From: Cryptomeria japonica
Lineage: Eukaryota; Streptophyta; Pinopsida; Cupressales; Cupressaceae
DNA: 64,000 nt
Assembly: GCF_030272615.1 (NCBI RefSeq)
Contig: NC_081413.1
Coordinates: 21,144,501 to 21,208,500, forward strand
Direction: 5' to 3'
Positions 37,414-49,643 of this stretch are shown here, one piece after another; within the stretch, counting starts at the first letter, position 1, and each line of letters starts with the position of its first letter. The position numbers and the translations under genes are program-made. The notes under the pieces were generated by a model that saw only the letters and a program-made list of their open reading frames with translations, was not told the DNA's origin and searched no databases.

Positions 37414-38525
37414 TCCCTTATTATATTGTTCCTCAAGTTTCGCCTTGCCAAGGAACAACCCCCTTAAGGATTACACAACAAAAGTTGCTGATAACATAAA
37501 TTTTAGGGGCTGGATAGTCATTAATGCACCAATGTATATGTTACCATCATACACAATAACTTATGTACTAGTGCATCCTACGAACTCCATAACTATTTCC
37601 TTTTTTAAATATAAGTTTCTTTAATCGTTACCACATAGACAGCTGAAAAAATTCCAATAAGTTTCTTTTTTTTTACTCTTTTTTAATACCTAAACAACCG
37701 ATTTCATTACACTAAATAATATACTATAAATAAAATAGTGTATTATTTTTTAATGCACAATATAGAGGTTTAGATATTACAATAAATTTCTAAAACCTTA
37801 ACGTACAAATTAAAAATAAGATGATATTAAATAAATATTTCTTATTATTATTCTAGAATGTTTTACTTTATTTTTTTAATTGGGAGAGAAATTAAATTAT
37901 ATTCTAATTTCTTCAAACAACTTTGTGTTCTTTACTGGAAAGCAGGGTACTAAAACAATAAATGTCACTGCAGGCAGTCATCATATGCAAACAAAAACAG
38001 GGTACTAAAACAAAGTAGATTCCAAGAGGAGGAAGCAGTTCGTTCCCCGCTCTCTGAAATGCGTTCCAAACAAAGTAGATGGATGTCGTTTCAGACAAAC
38101 GAACACTTATAGAAAGCAAATACAAGAAGCAAAATAACACAAATTTCTGAACTAAACCGAACGTCAGCTGCAGTACAAACAGCAAGGCATACAGTAATCA
38201 ATAAATGTATGTATGGTAGATACCAATCTCACCATTAAACAGGCTCATCTGACTTATGAAACATGTATGCCTGAAAACAATTTATTTTATCTCAAAATGT
38301 GGTAAAACCATGAAGAAACATAGAAAATTTCCATACAGAAAATGTAAGAGGGTAGAGCGTTTGCCCAATCCTGGCTGCACAATAAACAATATTTGAAAGA
38401 AATGAGCCATTTAAATATTATTTCTTCCAATATCCAACAAGGCATAAACTTATGGTTTTAAGAAATGCAACATGATACTGGCGGATGAATACATATACAT
38501 TCTTTCTCACACGGTTAAATCCATT
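37414..38525. other. Spacer between copia elements
   Basis: A/T-rich. A minus-strand frame at 37,913-38,185 (90 codons, hydrophobic) has no recognisable motif and is probably chance. Confidence 0.4.
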
Positions 38526-38530
38526 ATTCT

Positions 38531-38887
38531 TGTGAAATTTGCAGCTACAACAGCATAGATCAACCAGAAAGAAACAAAAAAAACTTTTCCAGATTATACA
38601 GAAGAAAAACAGAGCATGAAAACAAACAGAACTATTGATATTGACTGTTACAATAATAATCTGAATTACAATATTCAATATGATGTAAAAAGTCACCGTA
38701 GAAGAATCCAATTACGGAGAAGACTGAAATCAGCAGTCTTAATTCAGGCAGAAAACAATGGATCTAAACATAACAGAGATCGGTGATCCATAGTTTGCGG
38801 TAATGAGCTAAAAGTTATGAAGTTGCGGTGATCCACAGTCAGCGGTAGTCGGACAAATAGTAAAGAATTTGGAATTAAACACCAACA
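38531..38887 (-). repeat. 3' LTR of the minus-strand copia element
   Basis: 357 bp. In element orientation it starts TGTTGGTGTTTAATTCC and ends TTTCACA. Confidence 0.93.
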
Positions 38888-39094
38888 CTCCCCCTTAATT
38901 CTAACCAAGGAGAACAGAAAAGTCTGATAAAAGAAATGAGGAAAGAAGGAAAACTCAGTGGGAATAAAACCCCCCCTCAAAAAGAGACTAACTTAACGAG
39001 AAAACTATCGTGGTATAGTTTCTTTCACCCCAAGAAGATCTCAGAGAAAGTGAAATTTCTGCTCAGTGAATGTCTTTGTGAATATGTCAGCAAT

Positions 39095-42000
39095 CTATTG
39101 AGATGTGGGACAATACTGTAAATCAATGATGCCATCATGGATTAGATCTCGGATGAAGTGCATGTGGATCTCGATGTGCTTTGTCCGTTGTCGTTGTACA
39201 GGATCTCTGCAAACCTTCAGTGTACTTTGGTTATCACACCAAATGATGATTGGTTGATGAAAACATATACCCAGCTCAGTGAGAAAATTTTGCAACCAAA
39301 AAACTTGAATGGTAGCATTGACTGCACCTCGATATTCAGCCTTTGTGGATGATAGAGCAATGGAAGATTGCTTTTTACTTGACCAACAAATGGGACTAGA
39401 GCCCAAACTGAAAACATATCCTGAAGTGGACTTGCGATCAATGCTATCACCAGCCCAATCAGAATCAGTATAGCCAATGAGATCCAAAATACATCCAGCT
39501 GAATAATGAATCCCATAGCTAAGGGTTCCTTGAACATAGTGAAGTATACACTTGGCAGCTTTCCAATGCATTTCATGAGGCTCCTGCATGTATCTAAAAA
39601 CAACACCTACTGCATATGATAGATCTAGACGAGAGTGAGTGAGATAAAGAAGACTCCCCACAAGCTGATGATAGAGTGTGCAATCAACCAATGGTGTATC
39701 TTGGCCATCCTCAAGCTTTACTCCGGACAAGAAAGGTGTGGGTGTTGGCTTACAATCACTCATGTAAAATCGAGCTAGAATATCCCTTGCATACTTGGAT
39801 TAAGCAACTTGGACACTTGATTCATTTTGGTTGATTTCAAGACCAAGAAAAAAGTTGAGGAGACCCATGTCTGTCATGGAAAATCTAGCATGCAACGCTG
39901 CTTTGGTTGCATCAATGGCTTTGATTGAATCACCTGTTATTAGCAGATCATCTACATAGAGTACCATGAGCCACAGAGAGTCAAATGTTCTCATCATATA
40001 AACATTTGGATTAGATTTGCATTGCATGAAATTTTGAGACAAAAGATAAGAATCCCTTTTAGCATACCAAGCTCTGGGTGCCTGCTTGAGGCCATAGAGT
40101 GACTTCTTGAGTTTGCATACCAATGAGGATTTATGTACATACCCTTGTGGCTACTCCATATAGATCTCTTCCTCAAGATCACCATGAAGAAATGCATTCT
40201 TCACATCCATCTGATGTATCTCCCACCTTTTTGCTACTGCAATTACAAGAGCCAACTGAATGGAATCCATTTTTGCCATTGGAGCAAAAGTTTCATCATA
40301 GTCAATGCCATGAACTTGCTAAAAGCCTTTGGATACCAACCTTGCTTTGTATCTACTTACATGGCCATCTGCTGATTTCTTTGTTCTATAGACCCATTTA
40401 TACCTTACAAGTTTGCGATCAGGTGGGAGTGGAACCAAGTCCGAAGTGTGATTCTCAATGAGAGAATTGTACTCCTCATCCATGGCTGCTTCCCAAAGAG
40501 GATTCCCTGCAGCTTCTGGATAAGTCTGAGGATCGGATGCTTGAATCATATAGGCATGCATTGGCATGATGGGATCGATAGTTGAAAATGCATGAGGGGC
40601 ATCATATATATCAACCAAGCTCCTAGTCCTTTGATTTTTCACAGAAGATATTGAATCATCACTAGAAGCCCAATCAAGAACTGCATCTAGATCTACACAT
40701 GCATGCTCAAGTTCATCTGGATCAAATTCAAATGTATCAGAAATCAGATCTGAATGATTGCATGTATTATCTTTGAGATCTGTAAGAGGAGGAAGTGAAG
40801 AAGTACAGGAATGTGGCTCTTGAGATGCATGCATGGGACTTTCATCAAAGTAGACACTCCTCTCAATTAAGAGTGTTTCTGTTGAAAGATCTAACAATCT
40901 ATAGCCCTTTACACCATCTGGGTATCCAACAAAGATGCATTCTTTTCTTTGAGGCTCTAAAGCTTTCCTCTTCTCTACAGGAATGCGAGCTCATGCGCAT
41001 GATCCAAAAATTCGAAAATGGGTCACTTCTGGTTGCATGCCACTCCATGATTCAAAAGGTGTCTTTCTTGTGACAGATTTGTGAGGAGATCTATTTTGTA
41101 TGTATGAAGCACAATTGATTGCTTCAGCCCACAATTTAGAGGGAAGAGATCTAGCATGCAACGTACAACTAGCCATCTCCTTCAAGGATCGGCTATTCCT
41201 CTTAGCTACCCCATTCTGTTGCGGAGTGAAAGGAACTATGTTCAACAACTGTATTCCTGCTTCATCACAAAGATGTTGAACATCATTGTTGACATACTCC
41301 CCCCCATTATCTATGTAGAGGATCTTGATCATTTTTTCTAATTGATTCTCCACATGGGCTTTGAAAATCTTGAGATTCTCAAACACCTCATATTTGAATT
41401 TGAGAAAATAAACCCACATGTATCTTTTGCAATCATCAATGAATGTTAGGACATATCTAACTTTACTCATGGAAGGATCAGGAAATGGACCCATCAGATC
41501 ACTATGAACAAGCTCTAGAGGGAAGGAGGCTCTCCATGCAATCCCCTTTGGAAATTTTTCTTGTGGATGCTTTCCAAGTGCACAACCTTCACAAACTCCA
41601 TCAAAAAATTCTATGGTAGGCAAGCCTTTCACCATCCCTTGTTTTCTCAATTGTTGCATGTATCTAAAGTTCAAATGACCAAATCTTTCATGCCAAACTC
41701 TACTTTCATCATTTGCATGTGTTAGAAGTAAAGTAGAATCTGATTTGGCAACAAAATCAGTGAAAGCGTATAGATGAGATTGATGATTTGCCTTACCAAC
41801 ATCGATTTTGGAGTTGTTGTCAATATCAAATATGCTCACAGAATCTGGAGTGAATTCAACTCTCATATCAAATATGCTCACAGAATCTGGAGGTGTCGTC
41901 AATATCAATTTTGGGTGTGTCATTTGATACACAAAAAGAAGATTGATTGAAAGATTTGGAATGTGCAAGACATTCTCAAAACTTCTAATTCCCATCTCAA

Positions 42001-42700
42001 CCTTCCATGTTCCAGTTGCTGCTACAGAAGATCCATCTCCCAAGCGAATAGGTGAACCAAAATATGGTTTCAAAAAAGAGAGAACATCTTTTGTGGCTGC
42101 CATATGGTGTGAAGCTCTAGAGTCTATGATCCATTCATTTGAAGAAGAATGAATAGCAATCAATGCATGAGCATTGTTTCTTGTTTCTCGTGCTTTTTCT
42201 TCCTACTTCTTTTTGGCACCTTCTGGGATAAGGTTACCAAGATTATTTTGCTAAAGTGTTTGTGCCATGAGATCAATGGTCTTCTTCATGCATGATGATT
42301 TTGGATGGTAACCATGGTTGCAATAGCTGCACTTTGATTTGCCCTTTTTGTCCTTCTTTTCTTTTGAGCTGGTAGATCCATATGGAGGTTTGGGATTGCC
42401 TTCCTTCTTGGATCTAGTTCCTTCTTGCCTTTGCCTTTGGATTGCTGATTGGATTTGGAATTGTTCTTTCCACTTCCATGCACAACAAGTGCATGAGCAT
42501 TGGAGTTTTTCAATGTGCCCATCTTTATGAGCTTATCTTGCTCATGTATCAAGGACTCAATGAAGGCATCAAGTGTGGGCATCTTCCAAGTTACAAATAC
42601 GACATATTTTGAACCTAGCTTTGATACAATAGCAAGGATTAATTTTCTTTCTTCCTTGGATTTGTCAATACCACATCCTTTAAGCTGAAGCAATAAGGAT
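39095..42700 (-). pseudogene. Copia gag-pol polyprotein, interrupted
   Basis: Read right to left. gag (to about 42,290, LQLKGCGIDKSKEERKLILA) ends in an intact CX2CX4HX4C knuckle, KCSYCNHGYHPKSSC. Protease: WIIDSRASHHM, with Arg in place of Gly in the DSGAS site. Integrase (within 40,991-42,163, 390 codons, the longest open part): FIDDCKRYMWVYF and YIDNGGEY keep both Asp, but the third site reads PQQNGVAKRNS, with Lys where the catalytic Glu belongs. Reverse transcriptase (39,800-40,900): LYVDDLLITGDS. RNase H: STKAEYRGA and IWCDNQSTLKV, ending at 39,095. A stop near 39,800 and several frame changes break it. With the integrase and protease changes it cannot work on its own. Confidence 0.93.
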
Positions 42701-43135
42701 TTGAACTTTGTGAAGAAATATTGAATATTATCAAAAGTTCTTGGATCTAATGAGTTGAACTCATTTTCAAGAATATGACCTCACATCTCATCTTGCTTTC
42801 TAAAGAGTGTCTCCAATGTCTTCCAAATGTCATTTGGAGTTTTGCATGCCTCAACATGAAACAACGATTCTAAAGAGATGGATAAGCATAGCAGACCAAA
42901 AGCTTCATCCATTCGATTGAAGTATTTAGACTTTTCAACTGCTAGATTGGGTTCAACCTATGTATTCATAACTCCTCTACTTCTGAGCTGAAGCTGAATC
43001 TTTGGCTTCCAATCAAAATAGTTGTATGGTGTGAGAATAGCAGAGGTTGAGAACTCAATTTTTCAACTCTGATCTTCTATATCTGCAACAAAGAAAGATT
43101 TACTTTTCCTTTCTAGCACCTAAGCTCTGATACCA

Positions 43136-43492
43136 TGTGAAATTTGCAGCTACAACAACATAGATCAACTAGAAAGAAACAAAAAAAACTTTTCCAGATT
43201 ATACAGAAGAAAAACAGATCATGAAAAAAAACATAACTATTGATATTGACTGTTACAATAATAATCTGAATTACAATATTCAATATGTTGTAAAAAGTCA
43301 CCATAGAAGAATCCAATTACGAAGAAGACTGAAATCAGCAGCCTTAATTCAAGCAGAAAACAATGGATCTGAACATAACAGAGATCAGTGATCCATAGTC
43401 TACGGTAATGAACTAAAAGTTATGAAGTTGCGGTGATCCACAATCAGCGGTAGTCAGACAAATAGTAAAGAAGTTGGAATTAAACACCAACA
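43136..43492 (-). repeat. 5' LTR of the minus-strand copia element
   Basis: 357 bp, directly repeats 38,531-38,887. The primer site abuts its left edge. Confidence 0.93.
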
Positions 43493-43497
43493 ATTCT

Positions 43498-44090
43498 AAA
43501 TGAGGGAAGGTATGCTCGAAAATATAAACATTCAAATTAAAGAGAGACGAGGGATAATTCAATAACAAAATATATTAACTTGAATAAGAGAAAATGGATG
43601 AGTCGCCTAAACACGGATAACCCAATAACAAAATAAATATTCAACTCCTTATATTTTATAGAAAACATAATAACTAAATAGAACATATATTAATCTTAGA
43701 CACTAAAATGACATGAGTGTACATTGAATATAAACCAATACATCATATAAACCAGTACATCAATTATTCCAAAATATAGCTTTCAAATATGAGTGAAAAC
43801 ATAACCACACCAACAATAAATGCCCGCTCTTTCTGTTCTCTCCATTAGCTCTCTGCTGCCCCCATCTGGGCGACGACATGCTCTCCCCAATAGCTTTTCT
43901 TCCCGTGCTAAGGATGGCTCCAACGAATCTCCGTTGCCCCCGTCTAGGCGACAACATGCTCCTATGCCAAGGATGGCCATGGCCCGTTGTCTCTACTGCC
44001 CCTGTCTGGCGGTAGCTTAATGTGGATATGGTGGTTGGAGTGATGCAGAGTTGTGGCTCTGCGAAGAGGATTGTTTGCAAACAGATAAAA
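43498..44090. other. Spacer with a GC-rich internal repeat
   Basis: Mostly A/T-rich, but 43,820-44,015 is GC-rich and repeats TGCCCCC(A/G)TCT(G/A)GGCGAC plus (G/A)ACATGCTC with a period of about 80 bp, with a third weaker copy. It could belong to the 5' untranslated part of the LINE remnant that follows. No real gene. Confidence 0.45.
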
Positions 44091-44094
44091 GAGG

Positions 44095-45090
44095 CTTTGA
44101 GATATGTGTAGATTTATCTAGGAGCTCGAGACTTCTTTGTGTTTATCTTTGACAAGGTGGAAGATAGGAATAAAATCTTCTGCTCGTCACTTTGAAGTTG
44201 GGAGGGGAAACATACTTTGCTGCTCAAACCCTGTTATCCGACATTTAACCCAGTCACTGAATCTTTTTGATCGGATTCCAATTTGGGTAAGACTTCCTAA
44301 TCTACCACTTCAATTTTGGCTCGAATCTTGCTTTAAAGGTGTAGGAGATTCTTTGGGAAAAAATTTAGGGGTTGATAAGAGCTCCTTGGAATATCTTCAT
44401 ACTACTTATGCATGCATCTTAGTGGAAATAGATTCATCCAAAATCCCACATGCATAACTCATTTTAAAGTCTGTAAATGGGACTTGGGTGTAGTCAATAG
44501 ATTATAAAGGTATTCCATTTAGATGCAGGAAATGCTTCTGAACTAGGCATATGGTAGCCAAATGTGAGAAGTATAATAGCAATAGGAGGGCCTCTTGGTG
44601 GAATGATGTCTCCCTTCATCATTATTCGGTGGAGAAGGATGTAGGGAACATCTAAAAAGAGATCATACATAATGAATCTTCTATGGATGGATAGGAAAAA
44701 CCATATTTAAATGCTTTGAACCAGGTGACCGACAAAGGCAAAAAGGATAAATAGTTTTTCAGACTCCTCTCCTCCAAACCCTGGAAGGGTAGTAGAAACA
44801 AATCGACAAGAAGTATTGAGCCCAAAGGCTAAGACTAGGACAGGTTCTTCAAGCAGGAGTGAGGAGACCATCAAGGATGGAGTGTTGAGCATGGGACTTT
44901 CAGAGGTCTCCCTTTGCTTCACACAGGTGGCTTCCTCCGAGGAGGGAGAATGGTAGGAACTTAGAAGAAAGAAAGAAAGGAAGGTTCCAAATGTGATTCT
45001 TTCCATCCCAGATTCGGAATTGACACAATTTCTTGGGATGGCTTCAGCTTTGGTTGGATAGCTGATTGACCATGCCATTTTTTCAAGCTG
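44095..45090 (+). pseudogene. LINE ORF1 remnant (DUF4283-like domain plus CCHC zinc knuckle)
   Basis: DFFVFIFDKVEDRNKI (about 44,125) is followed after a frame change by IPIWVRLPNLPLQFWLES and YACILVEIDSSKIPHA, the typical DUF4283 series of plant LINE ORF1 proteins. Then come IDYKGIPFRCRKCF and TRHMVAKCE (about 44,485-44,575), which form the following CX2CX4HX4C knuckle with a stop inside it. Beyond, low-complexity charged text continues to about 45,090. The reverse transcriptase frame expected after ORF1 is absent, so the copy is internally deleted. Confidence 0.8.
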
Positions 45091-45119
45091 GGTCAAGATA
45101 GTTTTGGAAATTTCAAACT

Positions 45120-45460
45120 CTGTTTGAAGTTTTTGAGTTTTCTATATCATTTTATCTATAATTATATGATTAAGTTTTGGTTTATTGCTTGGAACCCGCT
45201 GGGTTGAGCAATTACATGTAATTTTCTACAGTTGATGGTGTTCTCGATAACAGTACAGATCATGTGGATCTGAAAAATGTCTAATGATGAATATAAGATT
45301 AGAGCTCCTAGTCAGTTTGCTCATGGTGGCTATAACTGTATTTTTTTATGGTTTAGCAATTATCGTGGTCAGCAAGGACCTTGTTTAAATTTTGTAAAAA
45401 GTAACTTTTTATTATTAATATAAATCTCTTGGCTCTGCCTTTTATCAATCAAAAAATAAA
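45120..45460 (+). mobile_element. Probable LINE 3' end
   Basis: T/G-rich untranslated-like DNA ending in TTTTTATTATTAATATAAAT, then GGCTCTGCCTTTTATCAATC and an A-run at about 45,450. This is typical of plant LINE tails. It follows the ORF1 remnant directly, consistent with internal deletion. Confidence 0.5.
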
Positions 45461-45831
45461 TTATTCCAATATACATATTGATTAAGAATTTTACTTTTGA
45501 CACTTTTGTCTATGCAACATGTATAATACACCTATCATTATATTCATTAATTAATTAAAAATTAAAATACAATTAATCTTTTATTTTAAATAAATTAACT
45601 ATTACAATCAAAAGTGTTGCATAAAGGACATCGAGGCCGTGGACATATGCAACTCTCTTATAAACAAGAAATTGACTTGAAATTGCTCAACCAAATTTGC
45701 AGACTAGAACAATTAACAATTTTGAGGCGTATTCATACCTTGTACATAACAAGATTTCAATGAACATCAATTTTGATCTTCCTTACTATGTTCGATTTGA
45801 CATTACTGTTACATTCTCTTTTTTTTTTCTG

Positions 45832-46187
45832 GATTCGATTGTGTTTGAATTTTTTATCATCAATGTTTCAAATCACACTCTGTGATTCATCATCAAGATG
45901 CAAAATGGAATTCCAAGGAGATGAAAAATAGAGAGTTGCAGATCTGAGAGAGAATAAAAGGAGATGTGGGGAAGGAGAGGGTACGAGGATCAAGGAAGAA
46001 AAATAGTAAGAAAAAATGAAAAAACAAAGGGGAAAAAACAAAGCCAATGGGACCACCTAAAAACTAGAGGACAAAAACTTAAAGAATAACACCAAAAAGA
46101 AAATAATTAAAGAAAAAGCTAACCAAAAAGAAGAAAAAGGAAAACCCAAAGAGAAGCAACACAACAATGATAAAGAAAATAATAAGA

Positions 46188-46268
<81 letters not shown>

Positions 46269-46395
46269 AACAATAGTTAAGACAAAGGGGGAACAAAAAA
46301 GCCTTCAACCACAAAAAATATGCAAAAAATAAAAAAAGACAACATTACCAAAACATAAAAAAGGCCTAAAATCATACCTACCCACATAAATAAGA
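45832..46395. repeat. Left inverted arm of the Penelope-like element
   Basis: Reverse complement of about 47,507-48,040, very similar apart from different (TA)n lengths. Starts GGATTCGATTGTGTTTGAAT and ends near TAAATAAGAAAATAC. It includes the (TA)n tract at 46,193-46,267. Confidence 0.85.
46193..46267. repeat. (TA)n microsatellite
   Basis: About 75 bp of TA dinucleotides with one CA interruption, inside the left inverted arm. Confidence 0.95.
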
Positions 46396-46755
46396 AAATA
46401 CACACACACATGCGTAAAAATAAACAAATATATCAGTATATATATAAGTATTAGGATATATATATAGAATAAAAAATGACAAAAAGTGAGGAAATATATA
46501 TATGAAAACCAAAAGCACAAAATCTATAAGCATGCAAACAAGTATACCTATATATATGCGCGTGTGTGTCCATGTGTCAATGTGTGAGATGTGGAGAAAA
46601 ACAAAGAGTGAAAGAGAACAAAAAACATGGAAGGAAGACACCATTGGCAAAGAATATATAAAGTAAATATAAATATAGAGAACAAAGAAACAAAAGAAAA
46701 GGGTGAAGTGCAGAGGAAAGAAGGACGAAGAAGGGGTGAGAAGTCAAGGAGGGGG
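46396..46755 (-). other. 3' non-coding part of the Penelope-like element
   Basis: A-rich, purine-rich DNA with short CA, TA and GT runs between the endonuclease stop and the left arm. Nothing else recognised. Confidence 0.4.
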
Positions 46756-47442
46756 GCGGCGATGATACTTGAGGAAAGAAAACAGTGGGTGCCAAGAGAT
46801 ACTAAGGTTAAACACATCATCACAATTAAGATTGGATGGATGATTGACTATTTCAATAGCCTCTTTAAGTTCCCTTTTAAAGAAGTTGCCCTCCCGACAT
46901 AATATTTGAGTGTCCTCCAAACAAATATGATGCTTGGTGGTTGACGAATGCTCAACTAAGGCAGATTTGAGGGTACATTCATGTTTTATGTTGGCACCAT
47001 GCTATTTAATTCTAGTGATGAACGATCGACCTATTTCTCCTATGTATAGAGTGCCACAAGACCAAACGATCTTGTAGACACCTGACTCTAAAATGGAATC
47101 CCTCGAGTCCTTGAGTGGGGAACATGCTTCTTTAAGGTAGGGACCGGTTTGAAGGCACAACGAAGACCTTTTTTTAAAAGGATTTTTGATATCTTGCGAG
47201 AAATGCCTTCAATGAAACTTGGAAGAGAAATGAAAATAGACAAAGAAGGATGAGAAGGCAAGGGTTTAGAAACAGAGATGAAATGGGATTTGGTTTGGTG
47301 GAAGGCTCGAGAAATTTTCTTGTTAGAGTATCCATTCCACTTGAATACTTGGCGAAGATGGGAGAGCTCATGGTTTAAGTTATCATCATCAGAAATACGA
47401 TGGGCTCTTAAAGCAAGGGTTTTGAGAATCCCAACTTTCTTG

Positions 47443-47445
<3 letters not shown>
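46756..47445 (-). pseudogene. Penelope-like reverse transcriptase end plus GIY-YIG endonuclease
   Basis: Minus strand. The first part reads ALRAHRISDDDNLNHELSHL and VFKWNGYSNKKISRAF, the thumb-side end of a Penelope-type reverse transcriptase. Next is the linker ISRKISKILLKKGLRCAFKP and VPTLKKHVPHSRTRGIPF. One frame change later comes SGVYKIVWSCGTLYIGEIGR (about 47,090-47,030), the GIY-YIG core. It continues with SALVEHSSTTKHHICLEDT and FFKRELKEAIEIVNHPSNLN to a stop at 46,756. The core Tyr and the Arg of GRSFITRIK are kept; a TAG replaces one residue after RIK. Catalytic core motifs of the reverse transcriptase are missing, so the copy is 5' truncated and dead. Confidence 0.85.
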
Positions 47446-47474
<29 letters not shown>

Positions 47475-47476
47475 GT

Positions 47477-47507
<31 letters not shown>
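47446..47507. repeat. Compound microsatellite (GT)n(TA)n
   Basis: GT units at about 47,448-47,474, then (TA)n to 47,507, at the inner edge of the right arm. Confidence 0.95.
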
Positions 47508-47509
<2 letters not shown>

Positions 47510-48040
47510 TTATTTATGTGGGTAGGTATGCTTTTAGGCCTTATTTATGTTTTGGTAATGTTGTGTGTTTTTATTTTTTACATATTTTTTGTGTTTCTAG
47601 GCTTTTTTGTCCCCCCTTTGTCTTAACTATTGTTTTTATCTATATTTAATTTATATATATATATTCCCTTTCTTTGGGTTTTTTCTTTTATTATTATTTT
47701 TATTATTTTCTTTATCATTGTTGTGTTGTTTCTCTTTGGTTTTTCCTTTTTCTTCCTTTTGGTTAGCTTTTTCTTTAATTATTTTCTTTTTGGTGTTATT
47801 CTTTAAGTTTTTGTCCTCTAGATTTTAGGTGGTCCCATTGGCTTTGTTTTTTGTTTTTTCTATAATTCTTCTCTCTTGATCCTCGTGCCCTCTCCTTCCC
47901 CACATCTCTTTTTATTGTCTCTCAAATCTACAACTCACTATTTTCCATCTCCTTGGAATTCCTTTTTACATTCTGATGATGAATCACGGAGTGCGATTCG
48001 AAATGTTGATGATAAAATTTTTTAAAACAATCGAATCCCA
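47507..48040. repeat. Right inverted arm of the Penelope-like element
   Basis: Inverted match to 45,832-46,395. Ends at TTTAAAACAATCGAATCCC near 48,040. Confidence 0.85.
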
Positions 48041-48440
48041 AAAAAATTAAGAGAATACATCATGAATTGTGGAAATCCCATAGCATTAATTACTGTTCCA
48101 ACCAAACACAATATGAAGGAGCAAATGCAGAGAATAAGAAATGGAAGAAACATGAGATATGTAGCAAACCATAAAACATCATCCTAAATTAAACAGTATC
48201 AAAAGTTTATATATTTACAATATTTTTTTGCGTAACCTACATTCATCGACCAATAATTTGTACTCAATCTATAAACATTGTAATCAGAAACTGCAAAGTT
48301 ACAAAATAACTCTTTAAAGCTAAGAATGTACACTTAGTGTAAGGAGATCAAACATTGTAAGTACATATGTCTATTGCTAGCCATAGAACAAAAAAATTAT
48401 GAAATATAATATATAGTGATGATCTATACCATCCAAAATA
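48041..48440. other. Spacer
   Basis: A/T-rich, nothing recognised. Confidence 0.45.
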
Positions 48441-49308
48441 TTGAAATCTTTTAAAATGCAGGAACCTGGTCTTGTACTAATGAGGCTTTAGTTGATTTGG
48501 GTTTCTTTGTCTGAACTACATTTTAATTTTCATCCCAACTTTTTAGTGACACCCTTCACTTTCCCAGTAATGACTGCAATTCTTAAAATGCTTTCTTCAT
48601 CATACAAAGATGCATGTTTCTTGCAATCCTCCATTATCACACCCAAAACTTTTACTATTAAAGACCCTATAAGATCTGCTAACATTCCCTTCAGTTTGTT
48701 GAGGATGACCTCTATATTATCAAAGTGGTTATTTATGTGTACTCTTAGCTTGTATAAGTTGTAACCTTCTACTGCCTCGGTCGACTTTCTTGACTCACAG
48801 TCAATGGCTATTTGCTTTCCTTCCTTAAAAAGACTGTCCATGGCTTCTTCGACTTTCCTCTCAACAGGCTTCTTGACTGTGAGATGGTAACCGAGCCATT
48901 AATTTTCTCTCTATACGCTTTGGAGGAGATTATATGTTGCTTTACTGAGTTCAACTGCCTCACCATCATAATTTTCAACCACGTTCATGATGTTCCACAC
49001 TTGAGAGCAAACTTCCTTAACTGTTGCCACTGTATCATTGGCTTCAGTAAATGAGGATAGTTGAATGATGATAGCTATTATTAAGACCATTGCCATCTTC
49101 CAAGAACACTTCCTTACATTTAACTGCCTTTACACATCCACCTCCTTTTCGACCCCCAATCTGATATAAGGAGTAATCTCAACCCTCGCACATCTTTCAC
49201 CACGAAAATCTGAAGTAGAATATTCCTTTAAAAAAGATGTCAAAGCAATACACTCTCTCCCCTCTTTGTCCCCTTTTTCCATGTGATCTTTTATTTCCTA
49301 TATAGATT

Positions 49309-49643
49309 TGAAGAAAACAAAAGAGACATATAGAAATTTCTCAACTGTAATAACACAAATTGTTTGCACATGTGAATCTTTATTCATTCAGATTGAATAC
49401 ACAAAAAGCCTCTTAGTCACATGATCAGGGATCAACTGATCGAAAGATCAGAGACAAATAAAGAATTGCAATTGCCTCAATAAATAGAGGTCTTGGATTC
49501 CTCGAAGGATGACTCAAAATAGAAATAGCCACATGCATACTCATGCACAACTCCAATTAGAAAATTATGTTATTAGAGCTTCTATATAAACTTTGTAAGA
49601 CCGCAATTCTTCCTACAATTTGGGAGAAATTATTATTCCAACA
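49309..49643 (-). repeat. 3' LTR of the short non-autonomous element
   Basis: 335 bp; purine tract of the interior abuts it on the right. Confidence 0.9.

Larger units (their letters stand above)
38526..43497 (-). mobile_element. Complete Ty1/copia LTR retrotransposon (minus), coding region mutated
   Basis: Element 38,531-43,492 (4,962 bp) lies between two ATTCT target-site copies (38,526-38,530 and 43,493-43,497). It has two 357-bp LTRs. A perfect 12-nt primer site TGGTATCAGAGC (plus strand 43,124-43,135) directly abuts the 5' LTR, and a purine tract AAGGGGGAG abuts the 3' LTR (38,888 onward). About 18 LTR differences counted by eye (5%), most of them transitions, as expected for old methylated DNA. 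Domain order in the interior is that of copia. It is inactive. Confidence 0.95.
45832..48040 (-). mobile_element. Penelope-like element (conifer Dryad type), 5' truncated, with long inverted arms
   Basis: A GIY-YIG endonuclease frame (46,756-47,445, minus) sits between two long inverted arms, 45,832-46,395 and about 47,507-48,040. The arms match over more than 500 bp; for example the left arm (reverse) and right arm share TTTTGGTTAGCTTTTTCTTT and GGTGGTCCCATTGGCTTTG. Terminal inverted arrangements of this kind are known for Penelope-like elements. Only the end of the reverse transcriptase and the endonuclease remain. The arms each contain a (TA)n tract of different length. Confidence 0.75.

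Noticed and set aside
46057-46820. Hydrophobic open frames with Tyr-Ile repeats
   Set aside because: They read through (TA)n and A/T-rich non-coding parts of the Penelope-like element.
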